A DNA stretch of 57,451 bases from Paludibacteraceae bacterium (GTDB taxonomy: Bacteria > Bacteroidota > Bacteroidia > Bacteroidales > Paludibacteraceae): positions 1 through 57,451 of the forward strand of contig JAEERP010000016.1 of assembly GCA_016285885.1 (NCBI GenBank), written 5' to 3'. The translations under genes were made by a program, and so were the position numbers. Positions 16,815-26,201 of the stretch are shown piece after piece. Each line of letters opens with the position of its first letter. Position 1 is the first letter of the stretch. Under the pieces are notes generated by a model. The model was not told the DNA's origin and searched no databases. It saw nothing but the letters and a program-made list of their open reading frames with translations.

Positions 16815-16857
16815 GTGAGAATGGCACTTTCGGAAATATTTCAGTAGCCATTCTCAC
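16815..16857. repeat. 11-bp inverted repeat with nested palindrome
   Basis: GTGAGAATGGC (16815-16825) pairs perfectly with GCCATTCTCAC (16847-16857) around a 21-base loop that contains a second palindrome, GAAATATTTC. It lies between two divergent genes, where a terminator is not expected; four T follow on the plus strand. It could be an operator or a leftover of an insertion. Confidence 0.7.
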
Positions 16858-16935
16858 TTTTCCGACCAATCTGTTGTCTCTCATGAAACAAATTATTAAT
16901 TTTGAGACGATTTTAATGAATCATAAGATTGTAGC

Positions 16936-18069
16936 ATGCAATTTAAGGACATTTATGGGCAAAGTGCCATCAAACAGAGACTGATGAAGGCGGTGATGGA
17001 GGGCCGTTTGCCCCATGCCGTTTTATTGTGTGGTCCGGAAGGCACGGGAAAATTAGGCTTAGCCCTAGCCTTGGCCCAATACCTCTGCTGCGAGGACAAG
17101 CGGGAAGATGGGCCTTGTGGATGCTGCAATTCGTGCCGCATGTCAGCCAAGCTGGTCCATCCCGACCAGCATTACGTATTCCCCATCTACAAGGAGAAGT
17201 CGGAAGAGACCACGACATGCGAGAGTTTCTTGCCGCAGTGGCGCAGTCGGCTACTGAAATCACCCTATTTCAGTTACGATCAATGGAACGAGGAGTTGAA
17301 ATCGGACAATAAGCAGTCCATCATCTATGCGAGTGAGAGTGATGAAATCATTCGCAAGTTCAACACGAAGCCCTACGAGGCGGATTGTAAGGTGATGATC
17401 ATCTGGTTGCCCGAGAAAATGAACGAGACCTGCGCCAATAAGCTATTGAAAGTGTTAGAGGAACCGCCGGAGAAGTCCTATTTCATCTTGGTGAGCGAGA
17501 ACCCGGAGGCTTTGCTATCCACGATCGTGTCGCGTGTGCAGCGGATTTTCGTGCCGCCTATTGCGGAGGAGGATATGCGGGAGGCGCTCACCCATCTGTA
17601 CGGGTTGACAGGAAATGAGCTGGCCGATGTGGCGCATGTCGCAAAGGGGAACCTGGTGGCGGCGGAACGAATCGTCGAGACGGCCAGTGACGCGAAGGAA
17701 TATTTCGATCTCTTCGTCTCCCTGATGCGAATCTCCTATATGGGGGACGCCCGTAAGATGAAGACGTGGTCGGAGGACGCCCATGCGTTGGGGCGTAAGA
17801 GGCAGCTTTCATTCCTGGCCTATGCGCAGAATATGATTCGAGAAAATTTTATTTATAATATTCATAATAAGGAAATTAGCTATATGACATCTGACGAGTC
17901 GGGATTCGCTCAGAAGTTCGCTCCCTATGTGAACGAGTTGAATATAGCACAGTTCCTTTCCGAATTGGACTTGGCCCAGCAGCATATAGGGCAGAATGTG
18001 CAGGCGAAGATCGTCTTCTTCGACCTCGCCATGAAGGTGGCTGTGTTGCTGAGGAAGATTAAAATGTAG
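16936..18069 (+). CDS. holB: DNA polymerase III delta' subunit
   Basis: The 377-residue protein opens MQFKDIYGQSAIKQRLMKAV and has a degenerate Walker A (GPEGTGKLG, with leucine after the lysine), as is common in delta'. Four clustered cysteines (CGCCNSC with CC upstream) form the zinc module. NKLLKVLEEPPEKSYFILVS is the clamp-loader sensor region and TIVSRVQRI the arginine-finger (SRC-like) region, here with V in place of cysteine. Delta' is a fixed part of the clamp loader that places the beta clamp on primed DNA. It is followed 16 bp later by ricT, an order usual in Bacteroidota. Confidence 0.93.
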   Translation: MQFKDIYGQSAIKQRLMKAVMEGRLPHAVLLCGPEGTGKLGLALALAQYLCCEDKREDGPCGCCNSCRMSAKLVHPDQHYVFPIYKEKSEETTTCESFLPQWRSRLLKSPYFSYDQWNEELKSDNKQSIIYASESDEIIRKFNTKPYEADCKVMIIWLPEKMNETCANKLLKVLEEPPEKSYFILVSENPEALLSTIVSRVQRIFVPPIAEEDMREALTHLYGLTGNELADVAHVAKGNLVAAERIVETASDAKEYFDLFVSLMRISYMGDARKMKTWSEDAHALGRKRQLSFLAYAQNMIRENFIYNIHNKEISYMTSDESGFAQKFAPYVNELNIAQFLSELDLAQQHIGQNVQAKIVFFDLAMKVAVLLRKIKM

Positions 18070-18085
18070 AATAATAATTATTTTT

Positions 18086-19624
18086 ATGAGCGTATTAGAG
18101 GGCTGCCAACTGAACAGAAAAGGTTGCAGCAAAAAAACAGACCAGAAGTTGGATACCTACGATTGGTTGTGTGACATACCCGAGTCGGCGAATGTCACGG
18201 ACCTGGTCGAGGTGACCTTCAAGAACACCCGAAAGGGATATTTCCGCAATACGAACGGCCTCTCGTTGGAGAAGGGCGACGTGGTGGCGGTTGAGGCTAC
18301 CCCTGGGCATGACATCGGTACGGTCTCTATGACGGGACAGCTGGTGTTGGCGCAGATGAAGAAGTATCATGTGGACCAGAGTCGCACGGAGATCAAGCGC
18401 ATCTACCGGAAAGTGCGGCAGAACGATATGGAGAAGTTCGAGGAGGCGAAGGCGAGAGAGCACGACACGATGTTGCGCGCCCGCAAGATCGCCGAGAACC
18501 TCAAGCTGAACATGAAGATCGGTGACGTGGAGTACCAAGGGGATGGAAACAAAGCCATCTTCTACTACATAGCTGACGAACGTGTGGATTTCCGTGAGCT
18601 CATCAAGGTGTTGGCGGACACGTTCCATGTGCGTATTGAAATGAAGCAGATCGGTGCCCGTCAGGAGGCAGGTCGCATTGGCGGTATCGGTCCGTGCGGG
18701 CGACCACTCTGTTGCTCGTCGTGGCTGACCAAGTTCAGTTCGGTGGCCACGAGTTCGGCCCGCTACCAGGAGATCTCGCTGAATCCGCAGAAATTGGCGG
18801 GACAGTGCGCTAAGCTGAAGTGCTGTCTGAACTATGAGGTGGACGCTTATGTGGAGGCACAGAAGGATATTCCGCCGCGTAACATTCCGTTGGAGACGAA
18901 GGATGCCACCTTCTACCACTTCAAGACGGATGTGTTTGGCCGTATCATGCAATACTCCTCGGCCCCTAACATGGCCTCTAATGTGATTTCTATCCCGGTC
19001 GATCGGGTGAAGGAGATCATGGCGCTGAACAAGCAAGGCATTAAGGTCGATTCGTTGACGGAAGAGGTGGAAGAGGGTAAACCAATCGATTACGAGAATG
19101 TGGTCGGACAAGATAGCTTGACCCGTTTCGACAAGAAAAAGAAGAAGAAAAAGAAGAGTGGGAAGGGCGGAAACGCCGCGGCTGCACCTCAGAACGCAGA
19201 TTCCACCTCCGCAGAGAACCAAGCTACAGCACCTGCCCAAAACGCAAACGCTCCGCAGGAGGCGTCCGACAAGAGCGCAGAGGCAAAGGGCGAAGGAGGC
19301 GGACAGAACAACAACGGACAACGAGGCGATAGGAAGCCGAACCGTGACAACCGTGACCGCAACAGAAAGCAGCAACAACAGAAGCGCAACCAGCCAGAGG
19401 GCGAGAACGCCGCAGCCCGCAACGAGGCAAGCAATGGCGAGGAAGACAATGCCCGTAAGGCGAACGACGCTGAAGGGGGGCAGAACGCTAACCCGAATCG
19501 GAACCGCAACAACCGTCGCAGAGGCAACAACCAAAGACGTGGCAATGGCGGAAACAATGGTGGCAATGGTGCAGAGAACCAATCTTCAAACAACTCAAAT
19601 CCTCAAGGCGGCAATGAACAGTAG
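18086..19624 (+). CDS. ricT: PSP1/RicT-family protein with long disordered basic tail
   Basis: The first 330 residues are a PSP1 domain protein: VEVTFKNTRKGYFRN, RVDFRELIKVLADTFHVRIEM, then GRIGGIGPCGRPLCCSSWL and KLAGQCAKLKCCLNYE, whose cysteines match the iron-sulfur-binding positions of YaaT/RicT. In Firmicutes RicT works in the RicAFT complex on RNA processing; in Bacteroidota its partners are unknown. From about residue 350 the protein is a low-complexity tail of some 160 residues, first a lysine run (KKKKKKSGKG), then Asn/Gln/Arg-rich sequence. The gldH start lies inside its last codons, overlapping by 11 bp. Confidence 0.9.
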   Translation: MSVLEGCQLNRKGCSKKTDQKLDTYDWLCDIPESANVTDLVEVTFKNTRKGYFRNTNGLSLEKGDVVAVEATPGHDIGTVSMTGQLVLAQMKKYHVDQSRTEIKRIYRKVRQNDMEKFEEAKAREHDTMLRARKIAENLKLNMKIGDVEYQGDGNKAIFYYIADERVDFRELIKVLADTFHVRIEMKQIGARQEAGRIGGIGPCGRPLCCSSWLTKFSSVATSSARYQEISLNPQKLAGQCAKLKCCLNYEVDAYVEAQKDIPPRNIPLETKDATFYHFKTDVFGRIMQYSSAPNMASNVISIPVDRVKEIMALNKQGIKVDSLTEEVEEGKPIDYENVVGQDSLTRFDKKKKKKKKSGKGGNAAAAPQNADSTSAENQATAPAQNANAPQEASDKSAEAKGEGGGQNNNGQRGDRKPNRDNRDRNRKQQQQKRNQPEGENAAARNEASNGEEDNARKANDAEGGQNANPNRNRNNRRRGNNQRRGNGGNNGGNGAENQSSNNSNPQGGNEQ

Positions 19625-20096
19625 ATTATTTGCGTGGATATTGGGGCTTTCCTCCCTCCTGCTCATCTGTTCGGGCTGTGGCGAGAAAGCAGTGTGCCAA
19701 GACTCTAAAATGCTTCCGGTGGAAGGTTGGCGCAAGAACGATCTGGTGGCGTTCGATTTCGATTTGACCGATACCACGGGCGCCTATAATGTCTTGGTGG
19801 ATATTCGTAACAACAATGACTACCCGTTCCAGAACTTCTGGCTCTTCATCCATTCGGTGTTGCCAGATTCGACGGAGTTCTCAGATACCCTGAATTGCGT
19901 GTTGGCGGACAACTATGGGCGTTGGCTCGGCAAATCGTCGGGGTCCATGTACCATGTGCCGGTCGCCTTTCGTATCAGCACGAAATTCCCGCAGACGGGC
20001 AAGTACCACTTCGATCTGGTGCAGGGGATGCGCATGGACACGCTCCCTGGCATCTCGGAAATAGGCATGAGGATATTGAAGGATGGGAAAGAATAA
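19614..20096 (+). CDS. gldH: Gliding-motility-type lipoprotein GldH
   Basis: The 160-residue protein has a lipoprotein signal ([17 protein letters not shown], cysteine at residue 22) and a beta-sandwich-like domain with [33 protein letters not shown] and [11 protein letters not shown], typical of GldH. In gliding Flavobacteria GldH is needed for motility; non-gliding Bacteroidales keep it without a known function. The start ATG overlaps the end of ricT and its own 3' end overlaps trmB by 14 bp, so holB-ricT-gldH-trmB form a tightly packed operon. Confidence 0.9.
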   Translation: MNSRLFAWILGLSSLLLICSGCGEKAVCQDSKMLPVEGWRKNDLVAFDFDLTDTTGAYNVLVDIRNNNDYPFQNFWLFIHSVLPDSTEFSDTLNCVLADNYGRWLGKSSGSMYHVPVAFRISTKFPQTGKYHFDLVQGMRMDTLPGISEIGMRILKDGKE

Positions 20097-21825
20097 GTTA
20101 GCGAAGTTCGGGGAGATGGAGACATTCCCCCATGTGTTCCAATACACGTTTTCCGCTCTGCGGGAGACGGAACAGCCCTTCCCGTTGAAGGGGAAGTGGA
20201 GTGAATTCTTCGGGAACAATAACCCTATCGTGTTAGAGTTAGGGTGCGGAAGGGGAGAGTACACCGTGGCGCTCGCGGAGCTATTCCCCGAAAAGAACTT
20301 TATCGGTGTGGATATCAAGGGCGCGCGTATGTGGGCGGGAGCCAAGGAGTCCTTCCAAAAGGGGCTGAAGAATGTGGCTTTCATCCGCACGAACATAGAG
20401 ATCATTGACGCGTTCTTCGCTTCGGATGAGGTCTCCGAGATCTGGCTTACGTTCCCGGACCCGCAGATGAAGAAGGTGCGCAAGCGTCTCACCTCGACCC
20501 GTTTCATGGAGCTCTACCAACGCTTCGTGGTGGATGGGGGCTTGATCCATCTGAAGACGGACAGCAACTTCCTCTACCAATACACCTGCGAGATGGTGAA
20601 GGCCAATCACTACAAGGTGGAGTTCCAGAATGATGACCTGTACCATTCGGACTTCTCGGATGATAAGATCTTGTCCATCAAGACATTCTACGAGCAGCAG
20701 TGGATAGAGCGGGGATTGACCATCAAGCACATCCGTTTCGTCTTGGACAAGCGAAGCACCTTCGTGGAGCCGGATGTGGAGATCGAATATGATAATTATA
20801 GAAGTTACAATAGAACCAGACGTGGTATAACTGAAAAAAGTATGGGAGAGTCATTGAACTTTGAATCAGCGCAGAGCATGATCAAAAAGGCGTTGAAGGA
20901 ATTGAATTGGGACATCAACCCGCGCGGATTGTATGACCCGATTGCCTATGTTTTGTCATTGGGTGGTAAGCGTATACGTCCTACGTGCGCATTATTGGCC
21001 TGCCAGATGTTCGCTGACAACGCCCAAGAGGCGGTCTACCCGGCATTGGCCCTGGAGGTTTTCCATAATTTCACGTTGTTGCATGACGATATCATGGATA
21101 AGGCGGACATGCGACGCGGCCAGCCTACCGTTCATGTGAAGTGGAACGATAACACGGCCATCTTGTCCGGCGACGCGATGCTGATCAAGTCCTATCAGTT
21201 GTTGGCGAAGTGTAAGGCGGATGTCTTCCCTTCCATCTGTGACATCTTCTCGCAAACTGCGGTGGAGGTGTGTGAAGGGCAACAGTACGATATGGAGTTC
21301 GAGTCGAGGAGCGATGTCTCCGTGGCCGAATATATGGAGATGATCCGCCTGAAGACAGCAGTCCTGTTGGCCGCCAGCCTACAGATCGGAGCCATCTGCG
21401 GAGGTGCCAAGGAGGAAGACGCGAAGGCGTTGTACGAGTATGGCATCGGCATCGGATTGGCCTTCCAACTGAAGGATGACCTGCTGGATGTCTGGGGCGA
21501 CGTGAAGAAGTTCGGCAAGAAGATAGGCGGTGACATCAGCTGCAACAAGAAGACCTTCCTGCTGATCAATGCCTATGACAAGGCGAATGCGGAGCAGAAG
21601 AAGGAACTGGACCGCTGGATGTTGGCGGAGACCACCGACCGTGACGCTAAGGTGGCCGCGGTGACGGCGCTCTATGAGCAACTGGGCATCAAGGATTTGA
21701 CGGAACAGACCATCCGAGAATACTACGACCGTGCTATCGTGGCGTTGGATAAGGTGGGTGTTGAAAAAGAACGGAAAGAGGTATTGTATCAATTGGCTTA
21801 TGACTTAATGTATAGGGAAGATTAA
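20083..21825 (+). CDS. Fusion of tRNA (guanine-N7-)-methyltransferase TrmB and a polyprenyl diphosphate synthase
   Basis: One uninterrupted frame of 580 codons encodes two complete enzymes. Residues 1-250 are TrmB: SAM site LELGCGRG (51-58), FPDPQMKK (124-131), and the family's usual end [10 protein letters not shown]. Residues 254-580 are a trans-prenyltransferase, starting at an internal methionine (ATG at 20842) with GGKRIRPT, the first aspartate motif DDIMD (335-339) and the second DDLLD (465-469). TrmB makes m7G46 in tRNA. The synthase chains isopentenyl diphosphates into a polyprenyl of unknown length for quinones or carrier lipid. In other Bacteroidales TrmB ends at this point, so the fusion reflects loss of its stop. 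The AAAAAAG before the inner ATG could still allow separate initiation. Confidence 0.93.
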   Translation: MGKNKLAKFGEMETFPHVFQYTFSALRETEQPFPLKGKWSEFFGNNNPIVLELGCGRGEYTVALAELFPEKNFIGVDIKGARMWAGAKESFQKGLKNVAFIRTNIEIIDAFFASDEVSEIWLTFPDPQMKKVRKRLTSTRFMELYQRFVVDGGLIHLKTDSNFLYQYTCEMVKANHYKVEFQNDDLYHSDFSDDKILSIKTFYEQQWIERGLTIKHIRFVLDKRSTFVEPDVEIEYDNYRSYNRTRRGITEKSMGESLNFESAQSMIKKALKELNWDINPRGLYDPIAYVLSLGGKRIRPTCALLACQMFADNAQEAVYPALALEVFHNFTLLHDDIMDKADMRRGQPTVHVKWNDNTAILSGDAMLIKSYQLLAKCKADVFPSICDIFSQTAVEVCEGQQYDMEFESRSDVSVAEYMEMIRLKTAVLLAASLQIGAICGGAKEEDAKALYEYGIGIGLAFQLKDDLLDVWGDVKKFGKKIGGDISCNKKTFLLINAYDKANAEQKKELDRWMLAETTDRDAKVAAVTALYEQLGIKDLTEQTIREYYDRAIVALDKVGVEKERKEVLYQLAYDLMYRED

Positions 21826-21836
21826 TCGTTACCATC

Positions 21837-22532
21837 ATGCCGTACAGAAGATTACCAAATACGAATCAAGCTAGGTTACGCTCCATCCAGCAGGCAGTGA
21901 ACATGGGTGAGGCGGCCAATCTGTATGATCTCGCCTATTCGTACAAGCTGTTCGAGGATGCGAAGGCTTTCCTCGTGAGGTATCAGCGTGCCATCAATGA
22001 GAACAAGCAATGCTCTGAGAAGCAGTTCTCCACCAGTGTCGAATTCCAGGAGTCGGCTAAGAACGCCCGCATGTACGTCTCCCACTTCATTAAGGTCTTG
22101 AACATGTGCGTGCAGCGTCATGAGATACGGGCCGAATACAAAGAATTCTATGGGTTGAGCCCTGAGAGCAATGTCACGCCTGACCTCTCCTCCGACGATA
22201 GCCTCTATGAGTGGGGCAAGAAGATCATCGAGGGGGAGCAGCGCCGGCTCAGCATGGGTGGTACCCCTATCTATAACCCGGCTATCGCTAAGGTGCGTGT
22301 CCATTACGATATCTTTGCGGATGGCTATGGCAACCAGAAGGTATTGCAGAACAATACCGTGCGGACAAGCGAGAACATTGTCCAACTTAACAAGTATGCC
22401 GACGAACTGATCCTGCAGATATGGGACGAGGTGGAGGCTACTTTCTCTGACCAGCAACCTGCCGTTAAGATGCAGAAGTGCAAGGAGTATGGATTGATTT
22501 ATTACTATAGAAAAGGCGAGAAGGTAGAATGA
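21837..22532 (+). CDS. Conserved Bacteroidota protein of unknown function
   Basis: The 231-residue protein begins MPYRRLPNTNQARLRSIQQA and is largely helical, without signal peptide or membrane segments. Recognisable blocks are RMYVSHFIKVLNMCVQRHEI and YNPAIAKVRVHYDIFADGYG. I have seen close relatives with the same start in other Bacteroidota but no assigned role. It begins 11 bp after the fusion gene and its last four bases overlap the malQ start, so it is in the same operon. Confidence 0.82.
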   Translation: MPYRRLPNTNQARLRSIQQAVNMGEAANLYDLAYSYKLFEDAKAFLVRYQRAINENKQCSEKQFSTSVEFQESAKNARMYVSHFIKVLNMCVQRHEIRAEYKEFYGLSPESNVTPDLSSDDSLYEWGKKIIEGEQRRLSMGGTPIYNPAIAKVRVHYDIFADGYGNQKVLQNNTVRTSENIVQLNKYADELILQIWDEVEATFSDQQPAVKMQKCKEYGLIYYYRKGEKVE

Positions 22533-25192
22533 AGGTAACGCTCTTCCTGTCATATCGTTCCTCCTTCGGTGAGGAGTTGTTTGTCTCGGGTAATATCAAG
22601 GAACTGCAGGACAAAGGGGGCGAACCCTTGCCGATGACCTACCATGGCTACGGCTGGATGATCATTCTCCAAACCTCTGCCACGCTGTTCGATTACCATT
22701 TCCTCGTGAAGCGGGATGGCCAGATCGTTTCGCAAGAGGAGCCGTTGTCGCACCACTTCGGAGGCTATGACAAGAAGTACCGCAACGTCCTCGTCTATGA
22801 CTATTACGGTCCACGCCCTAAGTTCTCCCACTTGATGCGCTCCTCCGTCTTCTCCAAGGCGATCAGAGGTCAACGCAGCGTGAGACGCTCGCGTGGTGTA
22901 TGTAACGTCCCTATTATCTTTAACACGGCAACCGATCGTGTCAATTTTAACCATCGCCTTGCCATCGCAGGTAATAACACGACGCTGGGCAACTGGGCGG
23001 AAGATAAGGTGCAGGTGATGAATGCTGCCTATCCGAACTTCTCCCTGACCCTGGACGCCAATCGGCTGAATTTTCCGTTAGAATATAAATACGTTATCTA
23101 TGACCCTGAAAATAAAAAGGTTGTAGTATGGGAGAATGGATGGAACCATCTCCTCAACTATGAGTTCCTTTTGTCCGCCGACTTGATCGTGGTGAACGAC
23201 AAGGAGCCTCAGTTCGATCTGCCTGAATTCAAGGGGGCGGGCACGGCGGTGCCTATCTTCTCGTTGCGTTCGGAGAAGAGCTTCGGCTGCGGGGAGTTCC
23301 TCGACCTGAAACTCTTGGCGGAGTGGGCGTCGAAGACGGGCCAGCGCATCATCCAGACCTTGCCGATCAATGACACTTCCGCAACCGGCACGTGGCGAGA
23401 TTCGTACCCGTACAGCGCTATCTCCGTCTTCGCTCTGCACCCGATGTACCTGAACATAGAACGGGTAGGCGAGCTGAAGGATAAGAAAAAGTATCTTTCC
23501 CAAAAGGCGAAACTGGAGAAGGAACGTTTCGTCGACTACGAAAAGGTCATGGAGCTGAAGTGGGGCTATATCTGCGAACTCTACAATCGGTATGCCTCCG
23601 AGACGTTCAACACAAAGGATTACAACGATTTCTACAAGCGGAACAGGTTCTGGCTGACCACCTATGCGGTGTTCTGCCGCTTACGGGACAAGTACCACAC
23701 CTGCGATTTCACCCAGTGGGGCGAGGATGCGGTGTGGCAAAAGAGTAGGGTGGAGGCTTTCTATTCCCCGAAATCCGCTGATTATGATAAGGTTGCGATA
23801 TATCTCTTCGTGCAGTATCATCTGCACAAGCAGTTGCACGAGGCGGTCGATTATGCCCATAGCCTTGGTGTGGCGATAAAAGGGGACATCCCTATTGGCG
23901 TGAATGCATGCAGTGCGGACGTGTGGGAACATCCAGCCCTCTTCGACCGTACGGGTTGTGCGGGTGCGCCTCCTGACTTCTTCTCCCAAACGGGGCAGAT
24001 TTGGGGCTTCCCGATCTATAACTGGGAGGAGATGGCGAAGGATGGCTATGCTTGGTGGCGCAGCCGTTTCCAGTGCATGTCCCGCTATTTCGATGCATAT
24101 CGTATTGACCATATCCTCGGTTTCTTCCGCATCTTCAGGGTGCCGGCGGATGCCCAAATGGGTTTGTTGGGTCAGTTCGACCCAGCCTTGCCACTTTCTG
24201 TGGAGGAGATCCGTGGCTTCGGCATCAACCTGCCGGAGAAGGAACTCTGCAAGCCTCGCATCAACGATTGGATATTGGGCGAACTCTTCGGAACACTGAA
24301 GGAACGCGTGAAGCATGAGTACCTCCGTAAGATAGGCGATGACGCCTATGCACTGAAGGAGCAGTTCACCACCCATGAGGGAATCGTCTATTGGTTCGGC
24401 AAACACAAGGTGGAGGAGGCTGAAACGATACGCAAGGGCCTGCTCTTCCTATCGTGTCAACTCTTTTTTGTGGAGGATTGCCATCGAAAAGGCTATTATC
24501 ACCCTCGCATATCGGTAGAGAAGAGCCTGGCCTTCCGCTCCGCAGACGAAGGGTTGAGGCGTTCGTTGAAGGATATTTACGAATATTTCTATTATAGACG
24601 TCACGAGGAGTTCTGGCGGGACTCGGCGGTCAAGAAGTTGCGCTCCCTGATCCGTAGCACGGATATGATGGTGTGCGGCGAAGACCTCGGCATGGTGCCG
24701 GGCTGTGTGCCTTCCGTCATGAGCGACCTGGAGATACTGAGCCTGGAGATCCAACGTATGCCGAAGGAGATGTACGTGGAGTTCGGCTCGCTCGAAAGGG
24801 TCCCACGCTTGTCCGTCTGTACCACTTCCACTCACGACATGAGCACCATGCGCCAATGGTGGGAGGAGGACGCTTCGGTGACGCAACGCTACTTCAACAA
24901 CGAACTGAAGCAATACGGCGAGGCGCCGAAGCATTGCGAACCATGGATCTGCCAGATGATTGTGGAGAACCACTTGGCGTCGCCTGCCGTTTGGGTAATC
25001 CTCCCGTTGCAGGATTGGCTCTCCATCGACCCGTCATTGCGCAACGAGAGGGTGGAGGATGAGCGGATCAATGACCCCGCCAACCCTGACAACTATTGGC
25101 GGTATAGGATGCACATCACCATAGAAGAGTTGTTGGAGAGTGACTCTTTTAATCAGAAGATGAAGACTATTATCCTTCAAAAAGGACGATGA
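22529..25192 (+). CDS. malQ: 4-alpha-glucanotransferase with N-terminal starch-binding modules
   Basis: The 887-residue protein fits the long Bacteroidota MalQ. Residues 1-240 form two CBM20-like modules (LFLSYRSSFGEELFVSGNIK; LAIAGNNTTLGNWAEDK). The GH77 domain follows from about 260 (PIFSLRSEKSFGCGEF). The catalytic nucleophile is D527 in YRIDHILGFFR, the acid/base E718 in CGEDLGMVP, and the third acid D770 in STHDMSTMRQWW. The enzyme moves alpha-1,4-glucan chains between acceptors in glycogen and starch metabolism in the cytoplasm. No signal peptide is present. It overlaps both neighbours by four bases. Confidence 0.96.
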   Translation: MKVTLFLSYRSSFGEELFVSGNIKELQDKGGEPLPMTYHGYGWMIILQTSATLFDYHFLVKRDGQIVSQEEPLSHHFGGYDKKYRNVLVYDYYGPRPKFSHLMRSSVFSKAIRGQRSVRRSRGVCNVPIIFNTATDRVNFNHRLAIAGNNTTLGNWAEDKVQVMNAAYPNFSLTLDANRLNFPLEYKYVIYDPENKKVVVWENGWNHLLNYEFLLSADLIVVNDKEPQFDLPEFKGAGTAVPIFSLRSEKSFGCGEFLDLKLLAEWASKTGQRIIQTLPINDTSATGTWRDSYPYSAISVFALHPMYLNIERVGELKDKKKYLSQKAKLEKERFVDYEKVMELKWGYICELYNRYASETFNTKDYNDFYKRNRFWLTTYAVFCRLRDKYHTCDFTQWGEDAVWQKSRVEAFYSPKSADYDKVAIYLFVQYHLHKQLHEAVDYAHSLGVAIKGDIPIGVNACSADVWEHPALFDRTGCAGAPPDFFSQTGQIWGFPIYNWEEMAKDGYAWWRSRFQCMSRYFDAYRIDHILGFFRIFRVPADAQMGLLGQFDPALPLSVEEIRGFGINLPEKELCKPRINDWILGELFGTLKERVKHEYLRKIGDDAYALKEQFTTHEGIVYWFGKHKVEEAETIRKGLLFLSCQLFFVEDCHRKGYYHPRISVEKSLAFRSADEGLRRSLKDIYEYFYYRRHEEFWRDSAVKKLRSLIRSTDMMVCGEDLGMVPGCVPSVMSDLEILSLEIQRMPKEMYVEFGSLERVPRLSVCTTSTHDMSTMRQWWEEDASVTQRYFNNELKQYGEAPKHCEPWICQMIVENHLASPAVWVILPLQDWLSIDPSLRNERVEDERINDPANPDNYWRYRMHITIEELLESDSFNQKMKTIILQKGR

Positions 25193-26160
25193 TACGTAAG
25201 TTTTATTATACATTCCATAGCGGGAAAAACTTTAAACTGGGATATTATCTCAGGTGCTATATGAGGTTGCTTGTGCCCCGCTTCTTGACTCGCAAGAGAT
25301 TGCCAAGCCTTTTGGCGGAGGCGGAGGGGCGTGACGACATAGACTATATGCGCGACCGTGTGGATTACTACTGCCAGTTGACGGAGCCTGTGACCTTGCC
25401 TGCTTCGTGCGAGACTTTGCGTCAGGCGTGGAAGCGTGTTTGCGGCGGTACGGTCTATGACCACGACACCTATGAGTTCACCCGCTATTATGATCCAGAG
25501 AAAAGATGGGGGGTTCTGCCAGGCGATATCGTGACGGTGCCGAAGTGTCCGTCGGTTGTGAAGAGTAGGCCTTTGTGCGATGGCAATGCCAACTCCGTGC
25601 TGCTCAAGTTGGATAAGATCCGCCACTTCATCTTTGTGGAGGATGCGATCCCCTTTGAGAAAAAGAGTTTCAAGGTGCTCTTCCGCGGCAAGGTGGTCGG
25701 CAAGGATTCAAGAAAACTCTTCATGCGCACCTACTTCGGCAACCCGCTCTTCGACGTGGGAGATGTGGGTCGGCATACGGACTCCCCCGAGGAGTGGAGA
25801 ACCGGCAAGCTGACGATCCGTGAGCATCTTGATTATAAGTTCATCATGGCGATCGAAGGAAACGACGTGGCAAGCAACCTGAAGTGGGTGATGTCATCCA
25901 ATTCGGTGGCGGTGATGCCTCGTCCCACATGTGAGACATGGTTCATGGAGGGACGCTTGATCCCTAACTACCATTATATCGAAGTGAAACCAGACTTTTC
26001 GGACGTGGAGGAACGGGTTTCATATTATAACAATCATCCTGAAGAGGCGAAGGCGATCATTGCCCATGCCCACGAGTATGTCTCCCAATTCAAAGACGAA
26101 CGTCGGGAGAAACTGATCTCGTTGATGGTCTTGGACAAGTATTTCCGCATGGTTCAGTAA
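25189..26160 (+). CDS. GT90-family glycosyltransferase (CAP10/LpsA-like)
   Basis: The 323-residue protein belongs to the CAP10/lipopolysaccharide-modifying glycosyltransferase family. The evidence is the patterns RPLCDGNANSVLLKLDKIRH, RTYFGNPLFDVG, LDYKFIMAIEGNDVASNLKW (basic, then E-G-x-D) and SNSVAVMPRPTCETWFMEG, which form the nucleotide-sugar site. It probably adds a sugar to surface lipopolysaccharide or a related glycan; the donor cannot be read from sequence. The N-terminus is basic and amphipathic, suggesting membrane association. It overlaps malQ by four bases; a T-rich 41-bp gap follows. Confidence 0.88.
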   Translation: MIRKFYYTFHSGKNFKLGYYLRCYMRLLVPRFLTRKRLPSLLAEAEGRDDIDYMRDRVDYYCQLTEPVTLPASCETLRQAWKRVCGGTVYDHDTYEFTRYYDPEKRWGVLPGDIVTVPKCPSVVKSRPLCDGNANSVLLKLDKIRHFIFVEDAIPFEKKSFKVLFRGKVVGKDSRKLFMRTYFGNPLFDVGDVGRHTDSPEEWRTGKLTIREHLDYKFIMAIEGNDVASNLKWVMSSNSVAVMPRPTCETWFMEGRLIPNYHYIEVKPDFSDVEERVSYYNNHPEEAKAIIAHAHEYVSQFKDERREKLISLMVLDKYFRMVQ

Positions 26161-26201
26161 GCCTCTTTTTTTGTATATTCGCGTAATATTTTAAAAGAAA
26201 G

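Noticed and set aside
18095-19582. 495-codon minus-strand frame over ricT
   Set aside because: Low-complexity leucine/valine/serine sequence arising as the complement of the biased ricT codons.
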